This document shows positions 33,952 to 40,875 of a stretch of 64,000 bases of DNA, one piece after another; position 1 is the stretch's first letter; every line of letters begins with the position of its first letter. The DNA is from CAZRKC01 sp964600665 (GTDB taxonomy: Bacteria; Bacillota; SLNR01), in the NCBI GenBank assembly GCA_964600665.1, contig CAZRKC010000003.1, positions 62,001 to 126,000 on the forward strand, read 5' to 3'. Made by a program: the position numbers and the translations under genes. A model generated the notes under the pieces. The model saw only the letters and a list, made by a program, of their open reading frames with translations. It searched no databases and was not told the origin of the DNA.

Positions 33952-34374
33952 CCATCAACCCTTTGCGCCGGCAGTCAATATTCCGTGGTCGTTGCAGGAT
34001 TCAGGTTCATCTCGCCCATGAAATGGGAAAGCCTTTGATGCCATGAGTTGGATCTGCTCCAGAACTCCAACAAAACATCAGATTCCCGGCAAATGCTGCG
34101 GAGTGTGATGTTTTTGCATATTCCAAAAGAATGTCCGGATATGGTTGGTTGATCCGATATGCGCAGGATTGGCAAAGGGATCTATTGCGAGGTCAGACCG
34201 TTGAAACGGTGGCAGGAGTATTGTTTCAATATTCAGACAATCATGATATAATAAATCAAAGCGTCAGGTGTGCCAGCTGGACTTCATGGTTTTTTACTGT
34301 CATTGCCAAGGACCGGATGAAATCAAGAAACAGGGTTCTTTTATCAAAAATGGCGAATGAGGAGATGAGTTAAC
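33952..34374. other. 423-base intergenic region before the subtilisin gene
   Basis: No convincing gene, structured RNA or repeat. A weak in-frame stretch on the + strand has no family match. One short CCCAT/ATGGG stem lies near 34016. The only clear signal is an extended -10 (TGATATAAT) close to the 3' end. Confidence 0.5.
34224..34252 (+). promoter_or_regulatory. Promoter candidate for subtilisin gene
   Basis: Perfect TATAAT at 34247-34252 with extended TG, and a weak TTTCAA at 34224-34229 with a 17-base spacer. It lies about 120 bases before the GTG start. Confidence 0.45.
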
Positions 34375-36099
34375 GTGAACAGCAAGGGATTTCCAAAGGG
34401 GTTAACGGTTTTATTCGTCCTGGTGCTACTGTTTTCCATAACCACCGTCAGTTTAGCCGCTGCTCCCATCAATGCTTCCGGGGAGAAACTGGATGTTTTG
34501 GTAGGGTTCCATGGAACACCAAACCCGGGTTTGGTCAGGGCTTTTGGCGGTGAGATTTATGCCCAATTCACCATCGTCGATGTCATCGCGGCGCAGATGA
34601 CAGCACAACAGGCGACCGCATTGCAGAAAAATCCCGCTATCAGCTATATTGAACCGGATGCACAGGTTCACGCAATCGGGCAGACGGTGCCTTGGGGAAT
34701 TGACCGTGTGTTTGGAAGTGAATCGTATTCATTCCCATCATGGGGGAAAACCAAGGGAGCGGGAGTGGGGGTTGCTGTCCTTGACACTGGTATTGATACC
34801 AGTCATCCGGATTTGCACGTGGTTGGCGGTAGGCGGTTTTATGTTCAAGGTGTTTTCCTGCGTGAAGACGACCAATACAATGACGGCAATGGCCACGGGA
34901 CTCATGTTGCAGGTACGATTGCGGCGTTGGATAATGATCTGGGGGTCGTCGGTATTGCCCCGGCAGTGGATCTTTATGCAGTGAAAGTGCTGACTGACAA
35001 TGGGAGTGGGTCCGTTTCTGCCATCGTCGCCGGCATCCAGTGGACGATGAAACAAGACAATATATCCATTATTAATATGAGTTTGGGCAGCAGCAGTTAT
35101 TCACAGACATTTGCTGATGCCTGTAACGCGGCTTTTGCAGATGGTCTGCTGGTGGTCGCTTCGGCAGGGAACAGCGGTAACGAAGCAGGTACCGGTGATA
35201 CTGTCGGCTATCCGGCAAAATACGATTCCGTCATTGCGGTGGCAGCATCCAATAACCTGGATCAAAGAGCCTATTTTTCCAGCACCGGCCCCGCTGTTGA
35301 ACTGATCGCCCCGGGTCTGAATATTGAAAGCACCATACCCGGTGGATATGCAACTTACAGCGGTACATCCATGGCTTCCCCCCATGTGGTTGGCGTGGCG
35401 GCACTGGTGTGGGCTGCTGATCCAAATTTGACGAATGCCGGTGTTCGCAACATTCTGCAAGAAACAGCTGAGGACCTTGGATTGGATCCCAACCATCAGG
35501 GTTACGGGCTGGTCCGGGCAGATCTCGCCCTGGGTGGAACAGGTGGAGATCCTGATGATTCCCCGGCCACATACACACTCACTGTGAATGGATATCCCTC
35601 TGCTGGTGGAAGCGTTACCGGTGGCGGCAACTACGCATCAGGTGCTCAAGTCAGCTTAACCGCTACAGCTGCGACAGGGTATACCTTTGTAAACTGGACT
35701 CAAGGTGGAACAATCGTCAGTGCGGAAGCCAACTGGACCTACACCATGCCAGGGAGTGATACCACGCTGACAGCAAACTTTCAACCATTACCTGAACCCG
35801 AAGGGCTGGTCTTGACTGTCGTAACAGACAAATCTGCATATATCTGGAATTCATGGGTATATATCACGGTAACGGTCAAAGATGATATCGGGACGGGCGT
35901 GTCCGGTGTAAATGTGACCACGACGGTTCAATACCCCGAAGGCAATACTGTAGGTACATTTAACGGCGTCACCACCACGGACGGAACAGTCGTGTTCAGC
36001 TATCGCGTGGCGAACAAAGCGCCGACTGGAGTTTATCTGGTGGTTGCCTCGACATCATCGGTTCAAACGTCCACCACATTCATCGTCAAAAAGAGATAA
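34375..36099 (+). CDS. Secreted subtilisin-like serine protease with C-terminal repeat domains
   Basis: 574-residue S8 protease. A signal peptide (about residues 1-30, ends SLAAAP) precedes an I9-type propeptide (KLDVLVGFHGTPNPG ... AISYIEPDAQVHA). The catalytic domain has Asp137 (AVLDTGIDTSHPD), His174 (NGHGTHVAGT), oxyanion Asn266 (ASAGNSGNE) and Ser332 (SGTSMASPH). The C terminus holds an InlB-type bacterial repeat (YTLTVNGYPSAGGSVTGGGN, 20 residues; TGYTFVNWTQ) and an Ig-like/macroglobulin-like domain. No LPXTG or membrane anchor is seen, so it is probably released or loosely wall-held. GTG start after AGGAG. Confidence 0.93.
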   Translation: MNSKGFPKGLTVLFVLVLLFSITTVSLAAAPINASGEKLDVLVGFHGTPNPGLVRAFGGEIYAQFTIVDVIAAQMTAQQATALQKNPAISYIEPDAQVHAIGQTVPWGIDRVFGSESYSFPSWGKTKGAGVGVAVLDTGIDTSHPDLHVVGGRRFYVQGVFLREDDQYNDGNGHGTHVAGTIAALDNDLGVVGIAPAVDLYAVKVLTDNGSGSVSAIVAGIQWTMKQDNISIINMSLGSSSYSQTFADACNAAFADGLLVVASAGNSGNEAGTGDTVGYPAKYDSVIAVAASNNLDQRAYFSSTGPAVELIAPGLNIESTIPGGYATYSGTSMASPHVVGVAALVWAADPNLTNAGVRNILQETAEDLGLDPNHQGYGLVRADLALGGTGGDPDDSPATYTLTVNGYPSAGGSVTGGGNYASGAQVSLTATAATGYTFVNWTQGGTIVSAEANWTYTMPGSDTTLTANFQPLPEPEGLVLTVVTDKSAYIWNSWVYITVTVKDDIGTGVSGVNVTTTVQYPEGNTVGTFNGVTTTDGTVVFSYRVANKAPTGVYLVVASTSSVQTSTTFIVKKR

Positions 36100-36127
36100 G
36101 GGATTTACTTTCCCATATGGATTAAAA

Positions 36128-36161
36128 TGAGACTGCCTGCAAAGGCAGTCTCAACGTTTTG
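36128..36161 (+). terminator. Intrinsic terminator after subtilisin gene
   Basis: TGAGACTGCC-TGCAAA-GGCAGTCTCA, a perfect ten-base stem, followed by ACGTTTTG. The T-run is short, but the position is right after the stop codon and before a convergent gene. Confidence 0.7.
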
Positions 36162-36249
36162 TGAGCATAGATTCTGATATAGCTGGTGACTTTGCATGGA
36201 ATGTGGCGGAAATGGAGGGATGGGTTTGCGGTTACCGCCTGATCCGATG

Positions 36250-37074
36250 TCAGTTTTCCTCTTGATGGCTGAGGGTGATCAGGACGATTTCCGGAGGGTT
36301 GCCGATCCGTAACGGGATGATGCTGTTACCAATGCCGCGACTGACAATCATGGTGGTGCCTTCATTGACATAGGGACCTTCTGTCCAACGGGGGAATAGA
36401 CCTTGATCCGGGGCAATCAGCCCGCCGATCAGCGGCAAGCGGAACTGACCGCCATGGGCATGTCCGGCGAGCACAAGGTCGATGGCTGCCGCTACATAAA
36501 GATGAAACTGCTCCGGGCGATGGGAAAGCAAGAGGGTCATACCTTGGAGTTCCCGGCGTGATTCACAGAATGCGCTCAACCCGTCAAGACCCCTGAATCC
36601 TGCCGGGTCATCAGCGCCCATTAAAACCCACTGGCCACTGTCACTGGTGAAGGTCACAGACTGGTTCTGGAGGACGGTGACACCACCTTCAGTCAGTTGA
36701 GCCAACAGTGACACCATAACCTGGGATTCCCATTCATGATTTCCCGGCACAAAATATACCGGTGCAATTTTGTTCAGTTCACTTAATAGCGCTGCCGCAG
36801 CGGAGGGGTCTTGTTCATACCGGTTGATCAAATCGCCGGTCACGACAATCATATCCGGTATAAGGTCTGCGATTTTTGGCAGTATGGACGGGTGGCTGTC
36901 ACCTGTAAATCGGCCGTGAAGATCCGACAGATGTGCGATCCGGAATCCATCATACTCCACAGGAAGCGCTGCTGAGGCATGGGTGTATCGCCGGACGGTC
37001 AATGCCGAATTGCCCCAGGCCAGCACCGCTGTCAAGATGAGCACCACCAAACACCAGATCTTCCAAGGTCTCAT
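36250..37074 (-). CDS. Membrane-anchored metallophosphoesterase, YkuE-like
   Basis: 274 residues. One N-terminal membrane helix (IWCLVVLILTAVLAWGNSAL, 20 residues) anchors a calcineurin-like phosphoesterase domain. The five dimetal motifs are present: AHLSDLHGRF, VTGDLINR, PGNHEW, LSHRPEQF and LAGHAHGGQFRLP. The family includes the B. subtilis YkuE and UDP-2,3-diacylglucosamine hydrolase relatives; the substrate here is unknown. Start preceded by GCGGAGG and a promoter with perfect TATAAT on the minus strand. Confidence 0.9.
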   Translation of the reverse strand: MRPWKIWCLVVLILTAVLAWGNSALTVRRYTHASAALPVEYDGFRIAHLSDLHGRFTGDSHPSILPKIADLIPDMIVVTGDLINRYEQDPSAAAALLSELNKIAPVYFVPGNHEWESQVMVSLLAQLTEGGVTVLQNQSVTFTSDSGQWVLMGADDPAGFRGLDGLSAFCESRRELQGMTLLLSHRPEQFHLYVAAAIDLVLAGHAHGGQFRLPLIGGLIAPDQGLFPRWTEGPYVNEGTTMIVSRGIGNSIIPLRIGNPPEIVLITLSHQEEN

Positions 37075-37388
37075 GTTGTATCCTCCGCTTCAAATTAACC
37101 TCATTATATCAAATCAGTCATAGGGAATATAGAGGTTCTGACGCATTGCGGTACAGGGATCAGGAGTATTGCGGGTATGACCGGCATGAACAGAGAGCAG
37201 GATGGGTCGTTTCAACCCATCCCGCCGCATCAGGAATGGCTCGTGGGCTTCAATGATCCACGCTCCCATGGAAGATGGATCAGCTGCCGGAGGATAGGAT
37301 GATGGGGTGGCTTCATCTATGCAAATCAATGCTCCCGTGATAAAATAAGCATAAGGAAGAAAATGACTACAAATCGGGAGGGGTTCCA
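37075..37388. other. 314-base divergent intergenic region
   Basis: Contains the minus-strand promoter of the metallophosphoesterase near 37103 and, at 37338-37346, a TG-extended TAAAAT that could serve the glutaredoxin gene. A minus-strand reading frame spans much of it but has no ribosome binding site or family match. Confidence 0.45.
37103..37108 (-). promoter_or_regulatory. Extended -10 box for the metallophosphoesterase
   Basis: On the minus strand reads TGATATAAT, about 28 bases upstream of the ATG. No good -35 is seen at 17 bases, which is tolerable for an extended -10 promoter. Confidence 0.45.
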
Positions 37389-37664
37389 ATGATTGAAGTC
37401 GTCGAAGGAAGAAACGCCGGTGACATAATGCTGTACGGGCTGAGCACCTGCATGTGGTGCAAAAAAACAAAGAAACTCCTGGATGATCTGGGTGTCAAGT
37501 ACACCTTCGTGTATGTGGATTTATTGGATGAAGCCATGAAGAATCATTATTTCGAAGAGATGAAAGTGTGGAATCCCAGAGGCTCTTTCCCCACGTTGGT
37601 GGTCAATGACCGCCAGACCATTATTGGTTATGATGAAGCCCGGATTCGGGAGGCACTGAAATGA
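37389..37664 (+). CDS. Glutaredoxin-like protein
   Basis: 91-residue thioredoxin-fold protein with the redox motif CMWC (Cys21 and Cys24, in YGLSTCMWCKKTKKLLDD), the cis-Pro region RGSFPTLVVND and the terminal IIGYDEARIREAL. This is NrdH/glutaredoxin family. GGGAGGGG precedes the ATG. Its stop overlaps the start of the ferredoxin:disulfide reductase (ATGA), which makes that enzyme its likely reductant. Confidence 0.9.
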   Translation: MIEVVEGRNAGDIMLYGLSTCMWCKKTKKLLDDLGVKYTFVYVDLLDEAMKNHYFEEMKVWNPRGSFPTLVVNDRQTIIGYDEARIREALK

Positions 37665-38158
37665 GTGCCGATCATCGGGCAGAACCCCATGAAGTGGATG
37701 TTTTACTGGCAAAGCTGACAAAAGAAGCCAAAGATAGCGGGTATCAACTGAATCCCGATGAAAAAGAAACCCGGGAATTGGTGGAAGGCTTAGTAGTCAA
37801 CCAGAAACGGTATGGATATCCGGCTTGTCCATGTCGACTGGCCAGCGGCATTCGGGAAAAGGATCTGGATATCATTTGCCCGTGTGACTATCGTGATCCG
37901 GATCTGAATGAATTTGGTGCGTGTTACTGTGCGCTTTATGTCGAGGAGCGCACTCCGGAAATGAAACCGCTTCCTGTGCTGGAAAGACGACCGGCAGGCG
38001 GCCCTACAGTGAAACAGGAAAGCCCGCCGGCATCATCCAGCGGACTGAAAGTATGGTTGTGCAATGTATGTGGTTATCTTTGTGCGCGGGAAAAGCCGCC
38101 GGCGATCTGCCCCATATGCAAAGTGGGCAAAGATCGGTTCCGGGTCTTTATGGGTTGA
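37661..38158 (+). CDS. Ferredoxin:thioredoxin reductase-like catalytic protein fused to rubredoxin-like domain
   Basis: 165 residues. The N-terminal part (about 10-100) is an FTR catalytic-chain domain with three CxC motifs: PACPCRL (56, 58), IICPCDY (73, 75) and GACYCALY (88, 90), which in the family bind a [4Fe-4S] cluster and an active-site disulfide. Spacing differs from plant FTR. A Pro/Ser linker leads to a rubredoxin-like domain with CNVC and CPIC (134, 137, 150, 153). Such FTR-rubredoxin fusions (FDR) are known from anaerobic archaea and bacteria. No FTR variable subunit is nearby. Coupled to the glutaredoxin gene, so the pair probably forms a ferredoxin-driven disulfide-reduction path. 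Confidence 0.9.
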   Translation: MSADHRAEPHEVDVLLAKLTKEAKDSGYQLNPDEKETRELVEGLVVNQKRYGYPACPCRLASGIREKDLDIICPCDYRDPDLNEFGACYCALYVEERTPEMKPLPVLERRPAGGPTVKQESPPASSSGLKVWLCNVCGYLCAREKPPAICPICKVGKDRFRVFMG

Positions 38159-39112
38159 TCATTCATCCACTGCAATCAGAAATTCCAGTAATCGATGATT
38201 GAAAAGCGCTGTTTGGGTTTCCATTGGATTGTGGCCGCCTTCAGGCACCCAAAATAGTTGGCTTTGGGGCAGGGCGTCTGTCCAGAGTGCTGCCTGCTCC
38301 GGGGAAACCCAGGAATCATTTTCACCCCAGATGATCAATACGGGGACGCGGATATTATCGGTTTGCAACGGTGTGCTGTCGCGGTCCCGGAACAAACCCA
38401 TCAGGGTCATATATGTATCGCGTATTTTTAGAGGACGAAAGTATCCATTGATTTCGTCCTCTGTCAATGCTCTTCCGAAGGCAGAACCGAGTAAAGCCTC
38501 CACGCGTGCTTCTGTAATATAGCGGGGAAACAAACCGGCCAGCGCACGTTTGACCGGAGGTAGGAATAATAGGGAACTGAAGGGGGATGCCCCAGGGGAT
38601 TGCATGGGCGCATCCACCAAGGTTAAACTGGTGGCGCGTCCTTGACCACGTTGACCCAGCCAGGCAATAATGGTACCGCCCATGGAGTGGCCCACCCAAT
38701 GTACCGGGGGTGTCAGATGCAGCTCCAGGGCAAACGACTGTAACAAATCGGCACGATCTGAATTTGAGTATTTTGCCGCCAACGTTCGCTGACTGAGACC
38801 GAAACCGGGCAGATCCATCAAAATGACCCGGTAGCCGGCATCCGTCAGCGGTTTGACGTTGTTCAAAAAACTAAATCCGGATCCCCCAAAACCGTGGACA
38901 AAGATGACTGTCCCTGCAGGGGTTACGGTAGGTGAAAAGTCCTGAAAGTGAAGGAGGATGCCTTCCACCTCGATAAACATGCTGTTTTCACCAGCCAGAT
39001 CGAATGGGGCAAATTGATCTTCTGGGATGGGAATAGCATAAGGCAGCCACCATAGGATAACAATCACAATGATCAGCCACTTCACGATGGTTTTCTGCAA
39101 TGAAATGCGCAT
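38159..39112 (-). CDS. Membrane-anchored alpha/beta hydrolase
   Basis: 317 residues with one N-terminal hydrophobic anchor (WLIIVIVILWWLPYAIP). The fold motifs are FVHGFGGSGFSF (oxyanion), nucleophile elbow GHSMGGTI, acid in VLIIWGENDSWV and His in PEGGHNPMET. The catalytic set is complete, but the substrate cannot be read. It is transcribed after the membrane cytochrome-like gene, 51 bases apart. Its stop abuts the end of the convergent FTR gene with no spacing. Confidence 0.9.
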   Translation of the reverse strand: MRISLQKTIVKWLIIVIVILWWLPYAIPIPEDQFAPFDLAGENSMFIEVEGILLHFQDFSPTVTPAGTVIFVHGFGGSGFSFLNNVKPLTDAGYRVILMDLPGFGLSQRTLAAKYSNSDRADLLQSFALELHLTPPVHWVGHSMGGTIIAWLGQRGQGRATSLTLVDAPMQSPGASPFSSLLFLPPVKRALAGLFPRYITEARVEALLGSAFGRALTEDEINGYFRPLKIRDTYMTLMGLFRDRDSTPLQTDNIRVPVLIIWGENDSWVSPEQAALWTDALPQSQLFWVPEGGHNPMETQTALFNHRLLEFLIAVDE

Positions 39113-39163
39113 GTGTCACCTCCGGGGTCAAAGTCGCAAGGAACGAGAGACATCTTCAAGCGC

Positions 39164-40063
39164 CTATTGACGGCGTTTTCGTCCGGGCACCCATTGCACC
39201 AGATAGTAAGTGCCGCAGATGAACAGTCCAGTGACGGCAGGAAATGTGAACCAGGGTTGAGCCATCATACCGGTGATAACAGAGGGTTGACTGGCAGCGT
39301 TCGATTCTTGTACGAACAAGACAGTCGCATCTCGGGCTCTTTTGACGCCCACACCACATTGGGGCTCCGTCAGCAGACAATGGCGGCTGCACCCGTTGCA
39401 TATGATTCGGCCCAAATATTCCTGCAGTGAGCTGTTGTTGAGCTCATCTGGAAGCTGGACGGCGGGGTCTTCCGTGTCCGCAGGGATCAACAGGGGACCG
39501 GAACGGGTGATGGGGGAAGTCAGCACCTGTGCAAATCCCAGCACAGACCATGAACGGATACCGAGCATAATGATCAGGATTGCAGCTACTTTCCCCAACC
39601 AGCGGATGCTGGAGGATGAGACGGTGCTTGTTACGGGGCTCATTCTCCGTAAAATTATACCCCAATGAAAGCCCATATGGACAGCGAGGAGAATCAAAGA
39701 TCCATAAGCAGTACTATGGTGCAGGCTAATCAGTAATCGGGATGTGCCAAAGGGCAGATTGTATGGAAACGTCCGGGCGATGATGAGACCCGTAAAAAAA
39801 GTCAGCATAAAAGTCGTTGCCAGCATCCCGTTGAGGCAGACCAGCAGGATGGTTTTGGAAGTCAGTCTTTTATTTGCCCAGCCTTTGAAAGCGCCGCGCA
39901 GCCATAACCTGCGACCAACGGTATGTGTCAAGAGGATCAAACCGGTGGCGATACCCGCGCGCTCATGGTAAGACAAACCCAAGCGGGTGGTGTCCATCAG
40001 CGTGATGATGACGATGAACATGAAAGTATCAAATAGTAAACGGCGATGGATAGAACCATTCAA
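39164..40063 (-). CDS. Putative haem-binding membrane protein (DUF4405-like) with Cys cluster
   Basis: 299 residues with about six hydrophobic segments. Histidines lie in or next to helices (His33, 47, 115, 116, 129, 133: SYHERAG, LLTHTVG, SLHHSTAYG, AVHMGFHWG), the pattern of DUF4405 cytochrome-b-like proteins linked with flavin-based electron transfer. Between helices five and six sits CNGCSRHCLLTEPQCG (Cys222, 225, 229, 236), a possible Fe-S site. TTG start after AGGAG. It heads a two-gene minus-strand operon with the hydrolase, divergent from tetR. The family call is tentative. Confidence 0.7.
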   Translation of the reverse strand: MNGSIHRRLLFDTFMFIVIITLMDTTRLGLSYHERAGIATGLILLTHTVGRRLWLRGAFKGWANKRLTSKTILLVCLNGMLATTFMLTFFTGLIIARTFPYNLPFGTSRLLISLHHSTAYGSLILLAVHMGFHWGIILRRMSPVTSTVSSSSIRWLGKVAAILIIMLGIRSWSVLGFAQVLTSPITRSGPLLIPADTEDPAVQLPDELNNSSLQEYLGRIICNGCSRHCLLTEPQCGVGVKRARDATVLFVQESNAASQPSVITGMMAQPWFTFPAVTGLFICGTYYLVQWVPGRKRRQ

Positions 40064-40100
40064 TTCGATCGCTCCTAATCATCCGAGGGTGAATGACAAT

Positions 40101-40128
40101 AGAATACCATATACAGGCGATAAATCAA
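40101..40128 (-). promoter_or_regulatory. Promoter for the cytochrome-like/hydrolase operon
   Basis: On the minus strand: TTGATT (40128-40123), 16-base spacer and TATTCT (40106-40101), about 38 bases from the TTG start. Divergent from the tetR promoter. Confidence 0.45.
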
Positions 40129-40151
40129 GTATTAATCTTCCAGGGGAATTC

Positions 40152-40180
40152 TTGCTTTATGCCCATAGGTGTGCTAGAAT
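40152..40180 (+). promoter_or_regulatory. Promoter for tetR
   Basis: TTGCTT at 40152-40157, 17-base spacer, TG-extended TAGAAT at 40175-40180. The operator candidate begins two bases downstream. Confidence 0.55.
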
Positions 40181-40181
40181 A

Positions 40182-40195
40182 TGACCAGTTAGTCA
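40182..40195. promoter_or_regulatory. Operator candidate for TetR
   Basis: TGAC-CAGTTA-GTCA inverted repeat just after the tetR -10 box, close to the transcription start. TetR proteins often bind such dyads to repress themselves and a divergent gene. Confidence 0.45.
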
Positions 40196-40216
40196 CATAT
40201 GAAAGCGGTGAAACAG

Positions 40217-40840
40217 ATGCCCAAACCGACTTTTTTTAATCTCCCGGATGAGAAACGGCAGGTGGTGCTTCACGCCGCCATCGATGAGTTTGCGGTCAAC
40301 TCATTTCAATCGGCCAGCATCTCCAGCATTGTCGAGGCAGCGGGAATCGCAAAAGGGAGCTTCTATCAGTATTTTGAAGATAAAGAAGATCTATTCCGAC
40401 ACCTTTTAATTGAGACAGGAAATATGAAATTGCAGTACCTGACCCGAATGCTTACGCAAATGCAGGAACTCACGTTTTTTGAGCTGATGCGTGAGCTGTT
40501 TGCAGGGGGGATTCGCTTTGCTCAAGCCAATCCGAAATTGGCCTTGATCGGAAATCGGTTCATCAAGGAAACAGATCCGGTTTTTAAAGAACGGATCCTT
40601 GGCGAGATGGCACCTCGCAGCAATGAATTTTTAGAGCAATTAGTTCGGGCTGGGGTGGAAAAGGGTGAACTAAGACCGGATCTGGATGCAAATCTGACCG
40701 CATTTCTGCTGACCCATGTCAGCATTGCCACGGGTGAATTTTATATGGCAGGGCGTCAGCAAGACGACTATGAAGACTTTCTCCCGTTAGTGGACCGGGT
40801 GCTGCGTCTGCTGGCACAAGGTATCCAGCAAGGTGAATAA
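40217..40840 (+). CDS. TetR/AcrR family transcriptional regulator
   Basis: 207 residues. The N-terminal DNA-binding domain is typical: VVLHAAIDEFAVNSFQSASI, then SSIVEAAGIAKGSFYQYFED and KEDLFRHLL. The C-terminal ligand/dimer domain shows no specific match. ATG 40217 gives MPKPTFFNLPDEKR; ATG 40199 is possible, with weak ribosome binding for both. The gene is divergent from the cytochrome-like/hydrolase operon and ends in a bidirectional terminator, so local regulation of that operon is the simplest idea. Confidence 0.88.
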   Translation: MPKPTFFNLPDEKRQVVLHAAIDEFAVNSFQSASISSIVEAAGIAKGSFYQYFEDKEDLFRHLLIETGNMKLQYLTRMLTQMQELTFFELMRELFAGGIRFAQANPKLALIGNRFIKETDPVFKERILGEMAPRSNEFLEQLVRAGVEKGELRPDLDANLTAFLLTHVSIATGEFYMAGRQQDDYEDFLPLVDRVLRLLAQGIQQGE

Positions 40841-40841
40841 G

Positions 40842-40871
40842 AAAACCGCTCGGACATGTCCGAGCGGTTTT
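40842..40871. terminator. Bidirectional terminator between tetR and TRAP permease
   Basis: Perfect 30-base palindrome, AAAACCGCTCGGACA and its reverse complement, giving T-runs on both strands. It separates convergent genes. Confidence 0.9.
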
Positions 40872-40875
40872 GATT

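Noticed and set aside
34131..34373. Possible 80-residue gene before the subtilisin
   Set aside because: No ribosome binding site, composition or family match, and the likely subtilisin promoter lies inside it.
37114..37470. Minus-strand 118-residue frame between metallophosphoesterase and glutaredoxin genes
   Set aside because: Its beginning is antisense to the glutaredoxin start, it has no ribosome binding site and no recognisable motifs.
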